Positions 1 through 9,025 of a stretch of 64,000 bases of DNA are shown here, piece after piece. The stretch is from assembly GCF_020715565.1 (NCBI RefSeq), contig NZ_CP085839.1, positions 3,224,001-3,288,000 of the forward strand, written 5' to 3'. The notes beneath the pieces were generated by a model. That model had not been told where the DNA came from, searched no databases, and was given only the letters and a program-made list of their open reading frames with translations. Every line of letters starts with the position of its first letter. Within the stretch, counting starts at the first letter, position 1. The DNA is from Nocardioides sp. Kera G14 (lineage in GTDB: Bacteria > Actinomycetota > Actinomycetes > Propionibacteriales > Nocardioidaceae). The position numbers and the translations under genes were made by a program.

Positions 1-699
1 CCGCTGCGGATCCTGGCCGACCGCAACCGCGCTGCCGGCCTCGTGACGCTCCTGCTCGGACAGGCGGCCGTGTTCGCCCTCTTCCTGTTCCTCACCTACT
101 ACTTCCAAGAGGTGCTGGGCTACTCGCCCCTCCGGACCGGCGTGGCCTTCCTGCCGATGATGCTGACGGTCGTCGTGGTCGCCACGCTCACGCAGAGCCT
201 GCTGACGAAGCACCTCACCCTGAGGGCCGTCGTGGCCGGCGGCCTGATCGTCGGTGGGGTCGGGGCTGCGCTGCTCACCCGGGCCGACGCGAGCACGCAC
301 TATGCCTCCTGGGTGCTACCCGGGCTGATCCTCGCCGGAGTCGGCATCGGCTCCGCCATCGTCTCCGCTGTCGCCCTCGCCCAGATGGGCGTCGAGGGGC
401 GCGACGCGGGCGCTGCCGGCGCGGTCAACAACGTCTTCCAGCAGCTCGGCGCGGCGCTCGGCATCGCCATCATCAGCACGTTCGTCGCCACCGCCAGCAA
501 TGACTACCTGGCCGATCACGGCTCAACCGCCGTCATCGACGCCACCGTGCACGGCTTCTCCGTGGGGTTCTGGTGGGCCGCCGGCGCCTTCTGGGCCGGC
601 GCCCTCATCTCCGGAGCTCTGATCCGCGGCGGCACCCGCCTCCACCACGAACCCGGTCAGCCGGAGCCGCTCGACGAGTTCGTCGGCGGACTGGTCTGA
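1..699 (+). CDS. MFS drug exporter, C-terminal part (EmrB/QacA-like), cut by window edge
   Basis: The reading frame is open from base 1, so only the last 232 residues are visible and the true start lies outside the window. They contain several hydrophobic membrane segments and the motif YYFQEVLGYSPLRTG, which is typical of the second half of 14-TM DHA2 (EmrB/QacA) proton-coupled multidrug exporters. An Ala/Gly-rich stretch with NNVFQQLGAALG follows, also family-typical. The tail ends in a charged, non-membrane segment. The next gene starts 43 nt downstream on the same strand, so co-transcription is possible. The substrate cannot be inferred. Confidence 0.85.
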   Translation, partial: PLRILADRNRAAGLVTLLLGQAAVFALFLFLTYYFQEVLGYSPLRTGVAFLPMMLTVVVVATLTQSLLTKHLTLRAVVAGGLIVGGVGAALLTRADASTHYASWVLPGLILAGVGIGSAIVSAVALAQMGVEGRDAGAAGAVNNVFQQLGAALGIAIISTFVATASNDYLADHGSTAVIDATVHGFSVGFWWAAGAFWAGALISGALIRGGTRLHHEPGQPEPLDEFVGGLV

Positions 700-742
700 C
701 CTGCACCAACCCAACTCCAACCACCACCGACAGGACACCATC

Positions 743-1360
743 ATGACCACCATCAGCATCATCGGCACCGGCAACATGGCCACCGCCATCGGCAGTCGTG
801 CCGCCAAGCACGGCCACACGGTCGAGATCCTCGGACGCAACCAGGCCAAGGCCCAGGCGGCCGCCGACTACATCGGCCCAGGAGCCACCGTCGGCACGTA
901 CGGCGCCCCACCCACGGGTGAGATCGTCGTCCTGGCGGTCCTCTATCAGGGCGCAGTCGACGCGGTCGCCTCCTACGGCCAGGCGTTGTCGGGGAAGATC
1001 CTCGTGGACATCACCAACCCCTTCAACGCCGACGGGACCGGCATCGTGACGATGGTGGGCAACTCGATCGCCCAGCAGATCGCGTCGGTCGCTCCTGCGG
1101 GCACCCACGTGATCAAGGCCTTCAACACGATCTTCCGCAACGTGTTGGCCGAGGCCCTGCCTCTGGATGCGCTCTTCGCCGGAGGCGACGCGGAGGCGAG
1201 GGCCCGCTTCGCAGCGTTCGTGGAAAGCTTGGAGATGCGGCCGCTCGACGCGGGAGGGCTGGAGTCGACGTACGCCCTCGAGTGGGCCGCCATCGTCCTG
1301 ATGGGCCTCGCCCGCAACGGCGCGGGGTGGGACGTCGCTCTCAGCGCCCGCTTGGGCTGA
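743..1360 (+). CDS. NADPH-dependent F420 reductase-like (NAD(P)-binding) protein
   Basis: A 205-residue protein that begins with a Rossmann dinucleotide-binding motif (SIIGTGNMATAIGSRAAKHG, residues about 4-23). It continues with the layout of F420-dependent NADP oxidoreductases: VDITNPFN near residue 90 and VIKAFNTI near residue 125. Such enzymes shuttle hydride between F420 and NADP; some relatives are generic NAD(P)-binding proteins, so the cofactor is not proven. The start ATG has an AGGA 8 nt upstream. It follows the MFS gene closely and ends at a strong hairpin terminator. Confidence 0.75.
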   Translation: MTTISIIGTGNMATAIGSRAAKHGHTVEILGRNQAKAQAAADYIGPGATVGTYGAPPTGEIVVLAVLYQGAVDAVASYGQALSGKILVDITNPFNADGTGIVTMVGNSIAQQIASVAPAGTHVIKAFNTIFRNVLAEALPLDALFAGGDAEARARFAAFVESLEMRPLDAGGLESTYALEWAAIVLMGLARNGAGWDVALSARLG

Positions 1361-1365
1361 CGATC

Positions 1366-1401
1366 GGCGGGGCCCGAGCCGCTGTCGGTTCGGGCTCCGC
1401 C
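1366..1401 (+). terminator. Rho-independent-type hairpin after the F420 reductase-like gene
   Basis: The arms GGCGGGGCCCGA (1366-1377) and TCGGGCTCCGCC (1390-1401) pair over 12 positions with one G-U pair. The loop is 12 nt. There is no long T tract, as is usual in GC-rich actinobacteria. It separates this unit from the SOS-type promoter downstream. Confidence 0.6.
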
Positions 1402-1454
1402 GTCCGGCTCAGGAAGCTTGCGCTAGAAATTTCTCAAGATTCTATGTGAATTAT

Positions 1455-1470
1455 TCGAACGTACGTTCGA
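1455..1470. promoter_or_regulatory. LexA (SOS) box, perfect palindrome
   Basis: TCGAACGTACGTTCGA is a perfect 16-bp palindrome and matches the Gram-positive/mycobacterial LexA consensus TCGAAC-N4-GTTCGA. It lies 20 bp upstream of the GTG start of the HNH gene. It sits just upstream of a candidate -10 (TAAGCT, 1479-1484), where bound LexA would block RNA polymerase. The -10 is 6 nt before the GTG, so the transcript is probably leaderless. Confidence 0.85.
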
Positions 1471-1490
1471 TCTCTTGATAAGCTCAGGGC

Positions 1491-2936
1491 GTGGAATCCG
1501 GAACTCCATCGAGCGCAGCGCTCTCGGCCCTGAGCGGGGTCGAGGCGCTGTCGCGCGTGCGATGGAGTGACGTGGAGGAGGCCGACCTGCCGGTGGCTGC
1601 AGCTGCTCTCGCGCAGGCGAAGGCCCTCATCGAGGGTGCACTGGTCGCGGTCGCGCATGAGCTCGAGGTGACCGACGCCGCGGCGAAGCACGGGTGGGCG
1701 TCCGCGAAGGACTTCCTCACCGCACAGCTCGGTGGCTACAAGGGCTCCGGCGGCGGGCTGGTCCGGCTCGCCGAACAGACGAAGCTCCTCCCCCGACTCC
1801 GCGAGGCACTCAGCGCCGGTGAGGTGTCGCTCTCCCAGGCACGGGTGATCGCCCAGTCCGTGGCGAAGCTCCCGCGACCCGCCGAGGATCTGCGGGCTGC
1901 GGCGGTCGAGGCGATGCTGGCCCGGGCGGCCGGGTTCGACGCCTCGGACCTGGAGAAGCAGTTCGACGACGTCCTCACCGAGATCGACCCCGACAACACG
2001 TTGCACGCCTACGACCTGGACCTCCCCATCCGCGAACGCAGTGCACACCTGGCACGCTTCCTCTCCTTGGCCACCGACCGCTTCGGCGGCGTGAAGATCA
2101 AGGGCTACGGAAGCGCCGAGGAGGCCGAGCTCATCAAGGCCGCCCTCATGCCCTTGGCCGCCCCCGTCACCACCGAACCCGGCGCCTGCGGTGGCGACCC
2201 TGCCCTCGTCGGGAAACGGGATGCCGAGGGCCACCGTCTCGAGCACGCCGGCGGCTGCCCCGACCCCGGCTGCGCCCACACGGGGAAGGACCCACGCGAC
2301 TCCGGCGCCCGGATGTGGGACGCCCTGGTCGAGGCCTGCACCCGCCTCCGTGCCACCGACTCACTCCCCCACGCCCACGGCTCTGACGCACGCATCTTCG
2401 TCACCACCGACCTCGACACCCTGCGTCGCCAGCTCGCCGACCAGCCAGCAGCCGCCGGGTTCCGGCAACCGACACCGGCCTCAGAGCGACCGCCCACAGC
2501 GACCATGGCCGACGGCATCCCCCTCTCGGCCACTGCCGTCAGGCGTCTCGCGTGTGACGCGGAGATCATCCCCGGTGTCCTGGGCAGCAACGGCCAGGTC
2601 CTCGACGTCGGGCGCGCCCAGCGCCTCGTCACCACCGCGATCTGGCTCGCCCTCGTCCTCCGCGACCGGCACTGCGCCTTCCCCGGCTGCGACCGTCTTC
2701 CGATCGCCTGCGACGCGCACCACATCGTCCACTGGGCCGATGGCGGGGCCACCAGCCTCGACAACCTCGTCCTGCTCTGCCGCAGGCACCACACCATGAC
2801 GCATCAGACCTCATGGACCGTGTCGATCGACCCCGAGACCCGACAACCCGTCTGGCAACCGCCACCCAGAGTCGACGATCGGGAGCGCTACACCTGGCTC
2901 CCACCGGGCAGCCGACCACTCCAACCCGCAGCCTGA
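1491..2936 (+). CDS. DUF222 / HNH endonuclease (13E12 repeat-type), SOS-controlled
   Basis: A 481-residue protein with a GTG start. The long N-terminal helical region (about 1-300) has the DUF222 character of the actinobacterial 13E12 family. The C-terminus carries an HNH nuclease domain (about 385-440): CAFPGC and LLCRRHH supply zinc-binding cysteines and histidines around AHHIVHW (His410-His411). The family is predicted to cut DNA, but its cellular role is not known. A perfect LexA box lies 20 bp upstream. DNA polymerase IV follows after 10 nt, so the two probably form one DNA-damage operon. No Shine-Dalgarno is evident; a TAAGCT -10 six nt before the GTG suggests a leaderless message. Confidence 0.85.
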   Translation: MESGTPSSAALSALSGVEALSRVRWSDVEEADLPVAAAALAQAKALIEGALVAVAHELEVTDAAAKHGWASAKDFLTAQLGGYKGSGGGLVRLAEQTKLLPRLREALSAGEVSLSQARVIAQSVAKLPRPAEDLRAAAVEAMLARAAGFDASDLEKQFDDVLTEIDPDNTLHAYDLDLPIRERSAHLARFLSLATDRFGGVKIKGYGSAEEAELIKAALMPLAAPVTTEPGACGGDPALVGKRDAEGHRLEHAGGCPDPGCAHTGKDPRDSGARMWDALVEACTRLRATDSLPHAHGSDARIFVTTDLDTLRRQLADQPAAAGFRQPTPASERPPTATMADGIPLSATAVRRLACDAEIIPGVLGSNGQVLDVGRAQRLVTTAIWLALVLRDRHCAFPGCDRLPIACDAHHIVHWADGGATSLDNLVLLCRRHHTMTHQTSWTVSIDPETRQPVWQPPPRVDDRERYTWLPPGSRPLQPAA

Positions 2937-2946
2937 GGCGAGTGCC

Positions 2947-4158
2947 GTGATCCTGCACGCCGACCTCGACTCGTTCTTCGCGTCCGTCGAGCAGCGCGAC
3001 GACCCCTCACTCCGAGGCAGGCCGGTGATCGTCGGCGGCGGGGTGGTGCTGGCGGCGAGCTACGAGGCCAAGGCCTACGGCGTGAAGTCGGCGATGGGTG
3101 GCCGCCAGGCACTCGCACGCTGTCCGAGCGCGATCGTGGTGCCACCGAGGTTGGAGGCGTACGTCGAGGCCAGCCGCCGCGTCTTCGAGATCTTCCATGA
3201 CACCACCCCGCTGGTCGAGGGGATCTCGATCGATGAGGCCTTCCTCGACGTCACGGGCCTGAGGCGCCTCGTCGGGCCACCGGAGCAGATCGCCACCACG
3301 CTGCGGCAGCGGGTGAAGGAGGAGGTGGGTCTCCCGATCAGCGTCGGCGGTGCGCGCACGAAGTATCTCGCCAAGGTCGCCAGCGCCGTCAGCAAGCCCG
3401 ACGGCCTCCTCCTCATCCCGGCACACGGCGAGGAGCACTTCCTCCACCCGCTTCCGGTCGAACGGCTCTGGGGCGTCGGTCCGGTGACGACCAAGCGGCT
3501 CCACGCGGAAGGCATCCGCACGGTCGGCGACCTCGCGAAGCGCCAGACCTCCGAGCTCGAGCTTGCTGTCGGTGTCGCGAGCGGCCGCCATCTCCACGCA
3601 CTCGCCAACCTCCGCGACCCGCGACCGGTGCAGACCGACAGGAGGCGCGGCTCGATCGGCTCACAGTCAGCTCTCGGCCGGCGACGACGAAGCCCCGAGG
3701 AGCTCGAGGCGATCCTCGCCGGCCTCGTCGACCGCGTGAGTCGCAGGCTGCGCAAGGGTGACCGGATCGGCCGCACCTTCACACTTCGGCTGCGCTTCGA
3801 CGACTACACCCGCGCCACCCGCAGTGCCACGATCCCGCACAGCACCGGCGCCACCGCCGCCTGGCTCGAGACCGGCCGAAGACTTCTGCGCCAGAACATG
3901 CCGATGATCCAGGAGCGGGGTTGCACCCTCCTCGGCATCTCGATCAGCAACCTCAGCGGCCACGACGACGAGCAGCTCGAGCTCCCGCTCTTCGACCACG
4001 CCACAGCAGAGTCGCGCGCCGACACAGCCCTGGACGCCGTACGGGAGAGGTTCGGCAAGCAGGCCGTCACCCGCGCCACCCTGCTCACCACACGACTCGG
4101 GCACGAAATGCCGACGCTCCCCGATCCTCACGAGGAGAACCGGGAAGCGTCGAGATGA
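2947..4158 (+). CDS. dinB: DNA polymerase IV (Y-family translesion polymerase)
   Basis: A 403-residue Y-family polymerase. The palm motif ILHADLDSFFASVEQ (residues 2-16) has catalytic Asp6 and Asp8 with the steric-gate aromatic next to them. The second catalytic motif SIDEAFLDVTG lies near residue 97. The little-finger domain occupies about 235-340. QLELPLF, a sliding-clamp-binding peptide, lies at about 345-351. The enzyme copies past damaged bases at the cost of accuracy. The GTG start is 10 nt after the HNH gene stop, so it is probably read from the same LexA-controlled promoter. The length is normal for DinB. Confidence 0.93.
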   Translation: MILHADLDSFFASVEQRDDPSLRGRPVIVGGGVVLAASYEAKAYGVKSAMGGRQALARCPSAIVVPPRLEAYVEASRRVFEIFHDTTPLVEGISIDEAFLDVTGLRRLVGPPEQIATTLRQRVKEEVGLPISVGGARTKYLAKVASAVSKPDGLLLIPAHGEEHFLHPLPVERLWGVGPVTTKRLHAEGIRTVGDLAKRQTSELELAVGVASGRHLHALANLRDPRPVQTDRRRGSIGSQSALGRRRRSPEELEAILAGLVDRVSRRLRKGDRIGRTFTLRLRFDDYTRATRSATIPHSTGATAAWLETGRRLLRQNMPMIQERGCTLLGISISNLSGHDDEQLELPLFDHATAESRADTALDAVRERFGKQAVTRATLLTTRLGHEMPTLPDPHEENREASR

Positions 4159-4171
4159 GCGTCGTCCCAAG

Positions 4172-6349
4172 CTATGCCGGGAAGGTCTCCCCCTTCGCCA
4201 CCAGGTCGAGCAGGTACGGCGTCGGGCGGAACCGGTCGCCGTACGTGTCGGCCAGCTCGTTGGCCCGAGCGATGAACGCGTCCACACCGTAGGAACCATC
4301 GGCGGCGTCGTAGCCGAAGATGTACTGCGCGGCGCCACCGGTGAACGGCGGGAAGCCGATGCCGAAGACCGAGCCGATGTTGGCGTGCGCGGCCGAGGTG
4401 ACCACACCCTCCTCGAACGTCTTGGCCGTCTCGATCGCCTCGATGAAGGTGAGGCGGTCCCGGATGTCCTCGATCGCCGGCTGCTCAGCAGCAACCGGGA
4501 AGAGGTCCGCGAGACCCGACCAGATCGAGGTGCGCTTGCCGTCGACGTACTCGTAGAAGCCGGCACCGCCGAGCTTGCCCTTGCGACCGGCGTCGATGAG
4601 CGCACCGGCGACCTTCTCGGTCACCGTCAGCTCGGAGACGCCCGCGGCCTCACGGGTCGTCTTGGCGATCTTCACCATGAGCTCGAGGTTGAGCTCGTCG
4701 GCGAGCTGGAGCACCCCGGTCGGGAAGCCGGCCTGGGTGGAGGCGCGGTCGATCGTGTACGGCGCCACGCCCTCGGCCAGCAGCTGCAGCCCCTCCTCGA
4801 TGAAGGTGCCGATGACGCGCGAGGTGTAGAAGCCCCGCGAGTCGTGGGCGATCATCGGGGTCTTCTTGATCAGCAGGGTGACGTCGTACGCCTTGGCGAG
4901 AGCCTCGTCGCCGGTCTCGTTCCCCGGGATGATCTCGACGAGCGGCATCTTGTCGACCGGCGAGAAGAAGTGCAGGCCGATGAAGCGCGACGCGGCGTCC
5001 GTGCCCTCGACGCCCTTGGCGAGCTCCGAGATCGGCAGCGTGGAGGTGTTCGACGCGAGCAGCGCACCCGGAGCCAGGTGCGGGATGACCTCGTTGAAGA
5101 CCTTCTGCTTGAGCTCGACGTTCTCGAAGACGGCCTCGACGACGAGGTCGGCGCCGGCAGCGTCGGCCGGGTCGATCGTCGGCGTGATGCGACCGAGGAT
5201 CTCGTCGGACTTCTCCTGCGTCAGCTTGCCGCGGGAGACGCCCTTCTCGTTGAGCCCGGCCGTGTAGGCCTTGCCCTTCTCGGCCGCCTCGATCGTGACG
5301 TCCTTGAGCACGACCTCGACACCGGCGCGGGCGAGGACGTACGCGATGCCCGCGCCCATCATCCCGGCGCCGAGCACGACCGCCTTCGTCGGCCTGTACG
5401 TCGGCACGCCGTCCGGACGCAGGGTGCCGGAGTTGATCGAGCCGAGGTCGAAGAAGAACGCCTGGATCATGTTCTTCGCCTGCTGGCTGGTGACCAGCTG
5501 GACGAAGTAGCGCGACTCGATCCGCGAGGCGGTGTCGAAGTCGACCTGGGCGCCCTCGACGGCGGCCGAGAGGATCGCCTTGGGGGCGCGCATGTCGGCC
5601 TGCTTGAGCTGCTTGCGCAGGATCGGGCCGAGCGCCGGGAGGAACGCGGCGAGCGACGGGGACGACGGGGTGCCACCGGGGATCTTGAAGCCCGGCTTGT
5701 CCCACGGCTGCAGGCCGGAGTCCTCGACGTCGGCGTTCTCATTGATCCACGCAGTGGCCCGCGCGATGAGCTGGTCGGCGGGGACGAGCTCGTCGACCAG
5801 GCCCTTGCCCTGCGCGGCCTCGGGCTTGAAGCGCGCGCCGGTGCCCAGGATCTCGGTCAGCGCGGTGACGATGCCGAACATGCGGACGGTGCGGGTGACG
5901 CCACCGCCGCCGGGGAGCAGGCCGAGGGAGACCTCGGGCAGGCCGATGTCGAAGCGACCCTCAGCCGCGATGCGGTGGTTGCAGGCGAGCGCGATCTCGA
6001 GGCCGCCACCGAGTGCGGCGCCGTTGATCGCGGCGACGACCGGCTTCGGGAAGAGCTCGAGCTTCCGCAGGGACGCCTTGACGTCCTCGACCTCGGCGAA
6101 GATCTGCGAGGCGTGCTCACGACGCAGCGGGAGCATCCGCTTGAGGTCACCGCCGGCGAAGAAGGTCTTCTTCGCGGACGTCACGATGACACCCTTGATG
6201 GAGTCCTGGTCGGCGTACAGCTTCTCGACGGCCGCGGCGAAACCGGCCTTGTAGGCCTCGTTCATCGTGTTGGCCGACTGGGTCGGGTCGTCGAGGGTCA
6301 GCGTGGCGATGCCGTCGACGAGGTCGTACTTCACAGCAGATTCAGTCAT
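4172..6349 (-). CDS. fadB: Multifunctional fatty-acid oxidation protein (enoyl-CoA hydratase / 3-hydroxyacyl-CoA dehydrogenase)
   Basis: A 725-residue fusion. The N-terminal crotonase domain (about 1-280) has the oxyanion-hole region AALGGGLEIALA and GLPEVSLGLLPGGGG. The central NAD-binding domain begins with VLGAGMMGAGIAYV near residue 324. A C-terminal 3-hydroxyacyl-CoA dehydrogenase domain (SRFIGLHFFSPVDKMPLVE) follows. It carries out hydration and NAD-dependent oxidation in beta-oxidation, and thiolase next door completes the cycle. The chosen ATG at 6349 has GGAG eight nt upstream; a GTG at 6358 would leave no room for a ribosome site. It lies 15 nt after thiolase in one operon. Confidence 0.93.
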   Translation of the reverse strand: MTESAVKYDLVDGIATLTLDDPTQSANTMNEAYKAGFAAAVEKLYADQDSIKGVIVTSAKKTFFAGGDLKRMLPLRREHASQIFAEVEDVKASLRKLELFPKPVVAAINGAALGGGLEIALACNHRIAAEGRFDIGLPEVSLGLLPGGGGVTRTVRMFGIVTALTEILGTGARFKPEAAQGKGLVDELVPADQLIARATAWINENADVEDSGLQPWDKPGFKIPGGTPSSPSLAAFLPALGPILRKQLKQADMRAPKAILSAAVEGAQVDFDTASRIESRYFVQLVTSQQAKNMIQAFFFDLGSINSGTLRPDGVPTYRPTKAVVLGAGMMGAGIAYVLARAGVEVVLKDVTIEAAEKGKAYTAGLNEKGVSRGKLTQEKSDEILGRITPTIDPADAAGADLVVEAVFENVELKQKVFNEVIPHLAPGALLASNTSTLPISELAKGVEGTDAASRFIGLHFFSPVDKMPLVEIIPGNETGDEALAKAYDVTLLIKKTPMIAHDSRGFYTSRVIGTFIEEGLQLLAEGVAPYTIDRASTQAGFPTGVLQLADELNLELMVKIAKTTREAAGVSELTVTEKVAGALIDAGRKGKLGGAGFYEYVDGKRTSIWSGLADLFPVAAEQPAIEDIRDRLTFIEAIETAKTFEEGVVTSAAHANIGSVFGIGFPPFTGGAAQYIFGYDAADGSYGVDAFIARANELADTYGDRFRPTPYLLDLVAKGETFPA

Positions 6350-6364
6350 GTCAGTCACTCCGGG

Positions 6365-7576
6365 TCAGACGATCTCGACGATGGTGGCGATGCCCATGCC
6401 CGCGCCGACGCAGAGCGTGGCGAGACCACGGCGCTTGCCGGTGCGGATCAGCTCGTCGACGAGCGTGCCGAGGATGATCGCGCCGGTGGCGCCGAGCGGG
6501 TGGCCCATGGCCATGGCGCCACCGTTGACGTTGGTGACGTCCTCGGAGATGCCCATGTCCTTCATGAACCGCAGGGCGACGGCCGCGAAGGCCTCGTTGA
6601 TCTCCCAGAGGTCGATGTCGTCGGCGGTGAGACCGGCCTTGGCCAGCGCCTTGCGGGCGGCCGGGGCCGGGCCGGTGAGCATGATCGTCGGCTCGGAGCC
6701 GATGACGGCGGCGGAGACGATCTTGGCCTTCGGCCGCAGACCATAATCACGGCCGACCTGCTCGGAGCCGATCAGCATGATCGCGGCGCCGTCGACGATG
6801 CCCGACGAGTTGCCGGCGTGGTGGACGTGGTTGATCTTCTCGATCCACGGGTACTTCGCGAGGGCGACCTCGTCGAAACCGCCGTCACGGCCCTGCGACT
6901 CGAATGAGGGCTTGAGGGCCGCGAGCGAGTCGGGCGTGGTGCCGGGACGGATCAGCTCGTCCTTGGCGAGGATCAGGTTGCCGGTCTTGTCGTAGACCGG
7001 GATGACGGCGTCGTCGAAGTAGCCGTTGCTCCACGCCTTGTCGGCGCGGGCGTGCGACTCCGCGGCGAGCGAGTCGACGTCGTTGCGGCTGAAGCCCTCG
7101 AGCGTCGCGATCAGGTCGGCGCTGATGCCCTGGGGCACGAAGTCGACGGCGAGGTTGGTCGCCGGATCCTGCGCCCAGGCGCCACCGTCGGCACCGAGCG
7201 GCACACGGCTCATCGACTCGACACCGCCGGCGATGATGAGGTCCTCCCAGCCGGAGCGGACGCGGCCCGCCGCCTGGTTGACGGCCTCGAGGCCGGACGC
7301 GCAGAAGCGGTTCAGCTGGACGCCGGCGACGGTCTCGGGCAGGCCCGAGAGGAGGGAGGCGGTGCGGGCGATGTCCATGCCCTGGTCACCGATGGGGGAC
7401 ACGACGCCGAGGACGATGTCGTCGATGCGGTCGGTGTCCAGAGTCGGGTTGCGCTTCTGCGCCTCGTCGAGCAGCCCGGTGACCAGGTCGACCGGCTTCA
7501 CCTCGTGCAGGGCCCCGGTCTTCTTGCCACGGCCGCGGGGCGTGCGGAGGTGGTCGTAGATGAAAGCTTCAGCCAT
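6365..7576 (-). CDS. fadA: Acetyl-CoA acyltransferase (thiolase)
   Basis: A 403-residue thiolase. The acylated nucleophile is Cys92 in NRFCASGLE. The C-terminal GHPLGATG histidine and the CVGAGMG cysteine complete the active site. It cleaves 3-ketoacyl-CoA to acetyl-CoA and a shortened acyl-CoA. The ATG at 7576 is preferred over one at 7588, because the upstream one lies inside a 19-bp palindromic operator. The promoter reads TTGACC (7611-7606), 16-bp spacer, CATGAT (7589-7584), 7 nt, ATG, so the message is probably leaderless. The adjacent MerR regulator is the likely controller. Confidence 0.92.
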   Translation of the reverse strand: MAEAFIYDHLRTPRGRGKKTGALHEVKPVDLVTGLLDEAQKRNPTLDTDRIDDIVLGVVSPIGDQGMDIARTASLLSGLPETVAGVQLNRFCASGLEAVNQAAGRVRSGWEDLIIAGGVESMSRVPLGADGGAWAQDPATNLAVDFVPQGISADLIATLEGFSRNDVDSLAAESHARADKAWSNGYFDDAVIPVYDKTGNLILAKDELIRPGTTPDSLAALKPSFESQGRDGGFDEVALAKYPWIEKINHVHHAGNSSGIVDGAAIMLIGSEQVGRDYGLRPKAKIVSAAVIGSEPTIMLTGPAPAARKALAKAGLTADDIDLWEINEAFAAVALRFMKDMGISEDVTNVNGGAMAMGHPLGATGAIILGTLVDELIRTGKRRGLATLCVGAGMGIATIVEIV

Positions 7577-7586
7577 GCCGCCAATC

Positions 7587-7605
7587 ATGACACCAGAACT
7601 GTCAG
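7587..7605. promoter_or_regulatory. CTGACAG-N5-CTGTCAG-type operator at the thiolase promoter
   Basis: On the minus strand it reads CTGACAGTTCTGGTGTCAT, a 19-bp inverted repeat with 5-bp centre and one mismatch in the arms. It abuts the -35 TTGACC (7606-7611) and overlaps the -10 CATGAT, a position that fits repression. The same element recurs at 8244-8262 and 17910-17928. Confidence 0.75.
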
Positions 7606-7630
7606 GGTCAAGGCGCAGGAGGCGAACAGC

Positions 7631-8224
7631 TCAGCGAACTCTCTCCAACGAGCGCGAGATGAGCCGGTTGACCGCACCCTGGAAGGCCACGACGACGGCC
7701 TCGACGGTGAGGTCCCGCAACCGCGGCAGGCCCTTCTCGAAGCGCTCGGCCTCCTCCGTCGAGTGCGCGGTCCGGGCGAAGACGTCAACGATCTGGGTCC
7801 GAACGATCCCGTCCAGCTCCTCCGCCAGCGCGGTCATGTGCCGGGTGGTCGCGTCGTGTGCCGCGGCGAGCGCGTCCCGCGGCAGGCCGAGCTTCAGCAG
7901 CTCCCGCCCGATCCGAGCCTGTACGTCGTCGGGCGACTCACTCGTCCAGCTCGTGATCATCGCCCGCTGCATGGCGAGGTCCTCGACGGTCGCACCCGTG
8001 CCGCGGCGCTCGAGGTAGCGGCCGATCGCCTCGAGGGTGAACCCGTGCTCCTGGAGCGAGGTGATCAGCTCGAGCCGAGCACGGTGGTCGGCGCCGTACA
8101 CGGCGATCCGGCCCTGCTTCTCGGGAGCCGGCAGGAGGCCGAGGGTCGTGTAGTAGCGGATGTTGCGCACCGTGTGCCCGGTGACCGTCGACAGCTCCTC
8201 GACGGTGTAGCGCTCCGCATCCAT
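7631..8224 (-). CDS. MerR-family regulator, probable controller of fatty-acid genes
   Basis: A 197-residue protein. The N-terminal winged helix-turn-helix (residues about 4-72) starts YTVEELSTVTGHTVRNIRYY and includes the family pattern GLLPAPEKQGR. The helical C-terminal part (about 75-197) could bind an effector and dimerise; there are no metal-binding cysteines of the classical MerR type. The start ATG at 8224 is chosen because upstream residues in the open frame look non-coding. It sits between a hydrolase and the thiolase/FadB genes on the same strand. Its own promoter region has the same palindrome found at thiolase, which suggests autoregulation. Confidence 0.85.
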   Translation of the reverse strand: MDAERYTVEELSTVTGHTVRNIRYYTTLGLLPAPEKQGRIAVYGADHRARLELITSLQEHGFTLEAIGRYLERRGTGATVEDLAMQRAMITSWTSESPDDVQARIGRELLKLGLPRDALAAAHDATTRHMTALAEELDGIVRTQIVDVFARTAHSTEEAERFEKGLPRLRDLTVEAVVVAFQGAVNRLISRSLERVR

Positions 8225-8243
8225 GCCCCCGGACGCTAGCACC

Positions 8244-8262
8244 CTGACAGCATCGCTGTGAG
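8244..8262. promoter_or_regulatory. CTGACAG-N5-CTGTCAG-type operator upstream of the MerR gene
   Basis: CTGACAGCATCGCTGTGAG on the plus strand is a 19-bp inverted repeat with one arm mismatch. It lies 20 bp before the MerR start codon. A -10-like CAGGGT (8246-8241, minus strand) overlaps its end, as at thiolase and the CoA-transferase. It has no TTGACC -35 beside it, unlike the other two sites. Confidence 0.65.
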
Positions 8263-8288
8263 CATCCTCAGCTGGGCTCGCTTGCGCG

Positions 8289-8990
8289 TCAGGCCGTGCG
8301 GTCCAGCCAGTCGAGGAGGACCTCGCGGACTCGCTCCGGTGCGTCCCGGTGGACGTTGTGACCGGCTCCGTCCACGGAGACCCAGGTGACGTTGGGGTTC
8401 GCTGCGACGATCGCCGCGGCGTCGGCCGGGTCGACGATGGAGAAGACGCTGGGGTCGGCGGTGAGGAGCAGGACCGGAATGTCGAAGCCACTGATGGCAG
8501 CGCGCAGATCCCAAGGCTCCTGCTCGCGGCTCATGATCGCGCGCACGGCTTCCGGGTCGACACGCGTGGACTCCTCCGCCTTGGCGACGACATCCCGGCG
8601 GTCCCAGGCGGGGTGGAGCGCCTGGATGTCCTCGGCGGTGAGGGCCAACTCGGCGACCTGCGACTCGACGCTCATGCCGTTGCCGTCCGGACCGACGTAG
8701 AGAGCCGGGTCAATGACCACGAGGCGCTTGGTCCATCCGGGTCGGAGCGAGAGCGCCTTCACCGCGGTCGACCCCCCGAGCGAGTGTCCGATGACGAGGT
8801 CGTGGTCACCCATGGCGACGTTGTCACGGCCGAGCGCGTCGAGGGTGTACGACGGTGCCGGGCCGCGGCCGCCGTGGCCCAGTTGCGCCTTGGCCTCCAC
8901 CTCCCAGCCTCGCGCCTCGAGCCATTCGGCGAAGCGCCACATCGTGCTAGGGCCGTTGGTGATCCCGTGGACGAGGAGAGCGGTCGGCAT
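8289..8990 (-). CDS. Alpha/beta hydrolase
   Basis: A 233-residue alpha/beta-hydrolase fold protein, probably cytoplasmic (no signal peptide). The nucleophile elbow is GHSLGG with Ser70. LLVHGITNGP near the start forms the oxyanion-hole strand, and GAGHNVHRDAP near residue 215 supplies the catalytic His. The substrate is unknown; esterase or thioesterase-like action on an acyl compound would fit its place upstream of the MerR-thiolase-FadB genes. The gap to MerR is 64 nt and contains the MerR palindrome, so the hydrolase is probably a separate unit reading into it. Confidence 0.82.
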   Translation of the reverse strand: MPTALLVHGITNGPSTMWRFAEWLEARGWEVEAKAQLGHGGRGPAPSYTLDALGRDNVAMGDHDLVIGHSLGGSTAVKALSLRPGWTKRLVVIDPALYVGPDGNGMSVESQVAELALTAEDIQALHPAWDRRDVVAKAEESTRVDPEAVRAIMSREQEPWDLRAAISGFDIPVLLLTADPSVFSIVDPADAAAIVAANPNVTWVSVDGAGHNVHRDAPERVREVLLDWLDRTA

Positions 8991-9025
8991 GAGCGCATCA
9001 TGTCAGCGACGCTTGACGATGAGGG

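Noticed and set aside
4385..6907. Plus-strand open frame of 840 codons antisense to fadB and thiolase
   Set aside because: It is a high-GC shadow frame, rich in Arg/Asp/Gly/Leu with no domain; the minus strand encodes clear FadB and thiolase motifs.
7577..7588. Thiolase start at 7588
   Set aside because: That ATG lies in the operator and overlaps the -10; the ATG at 7576 matches the family N-terminus and the promoter spacing.
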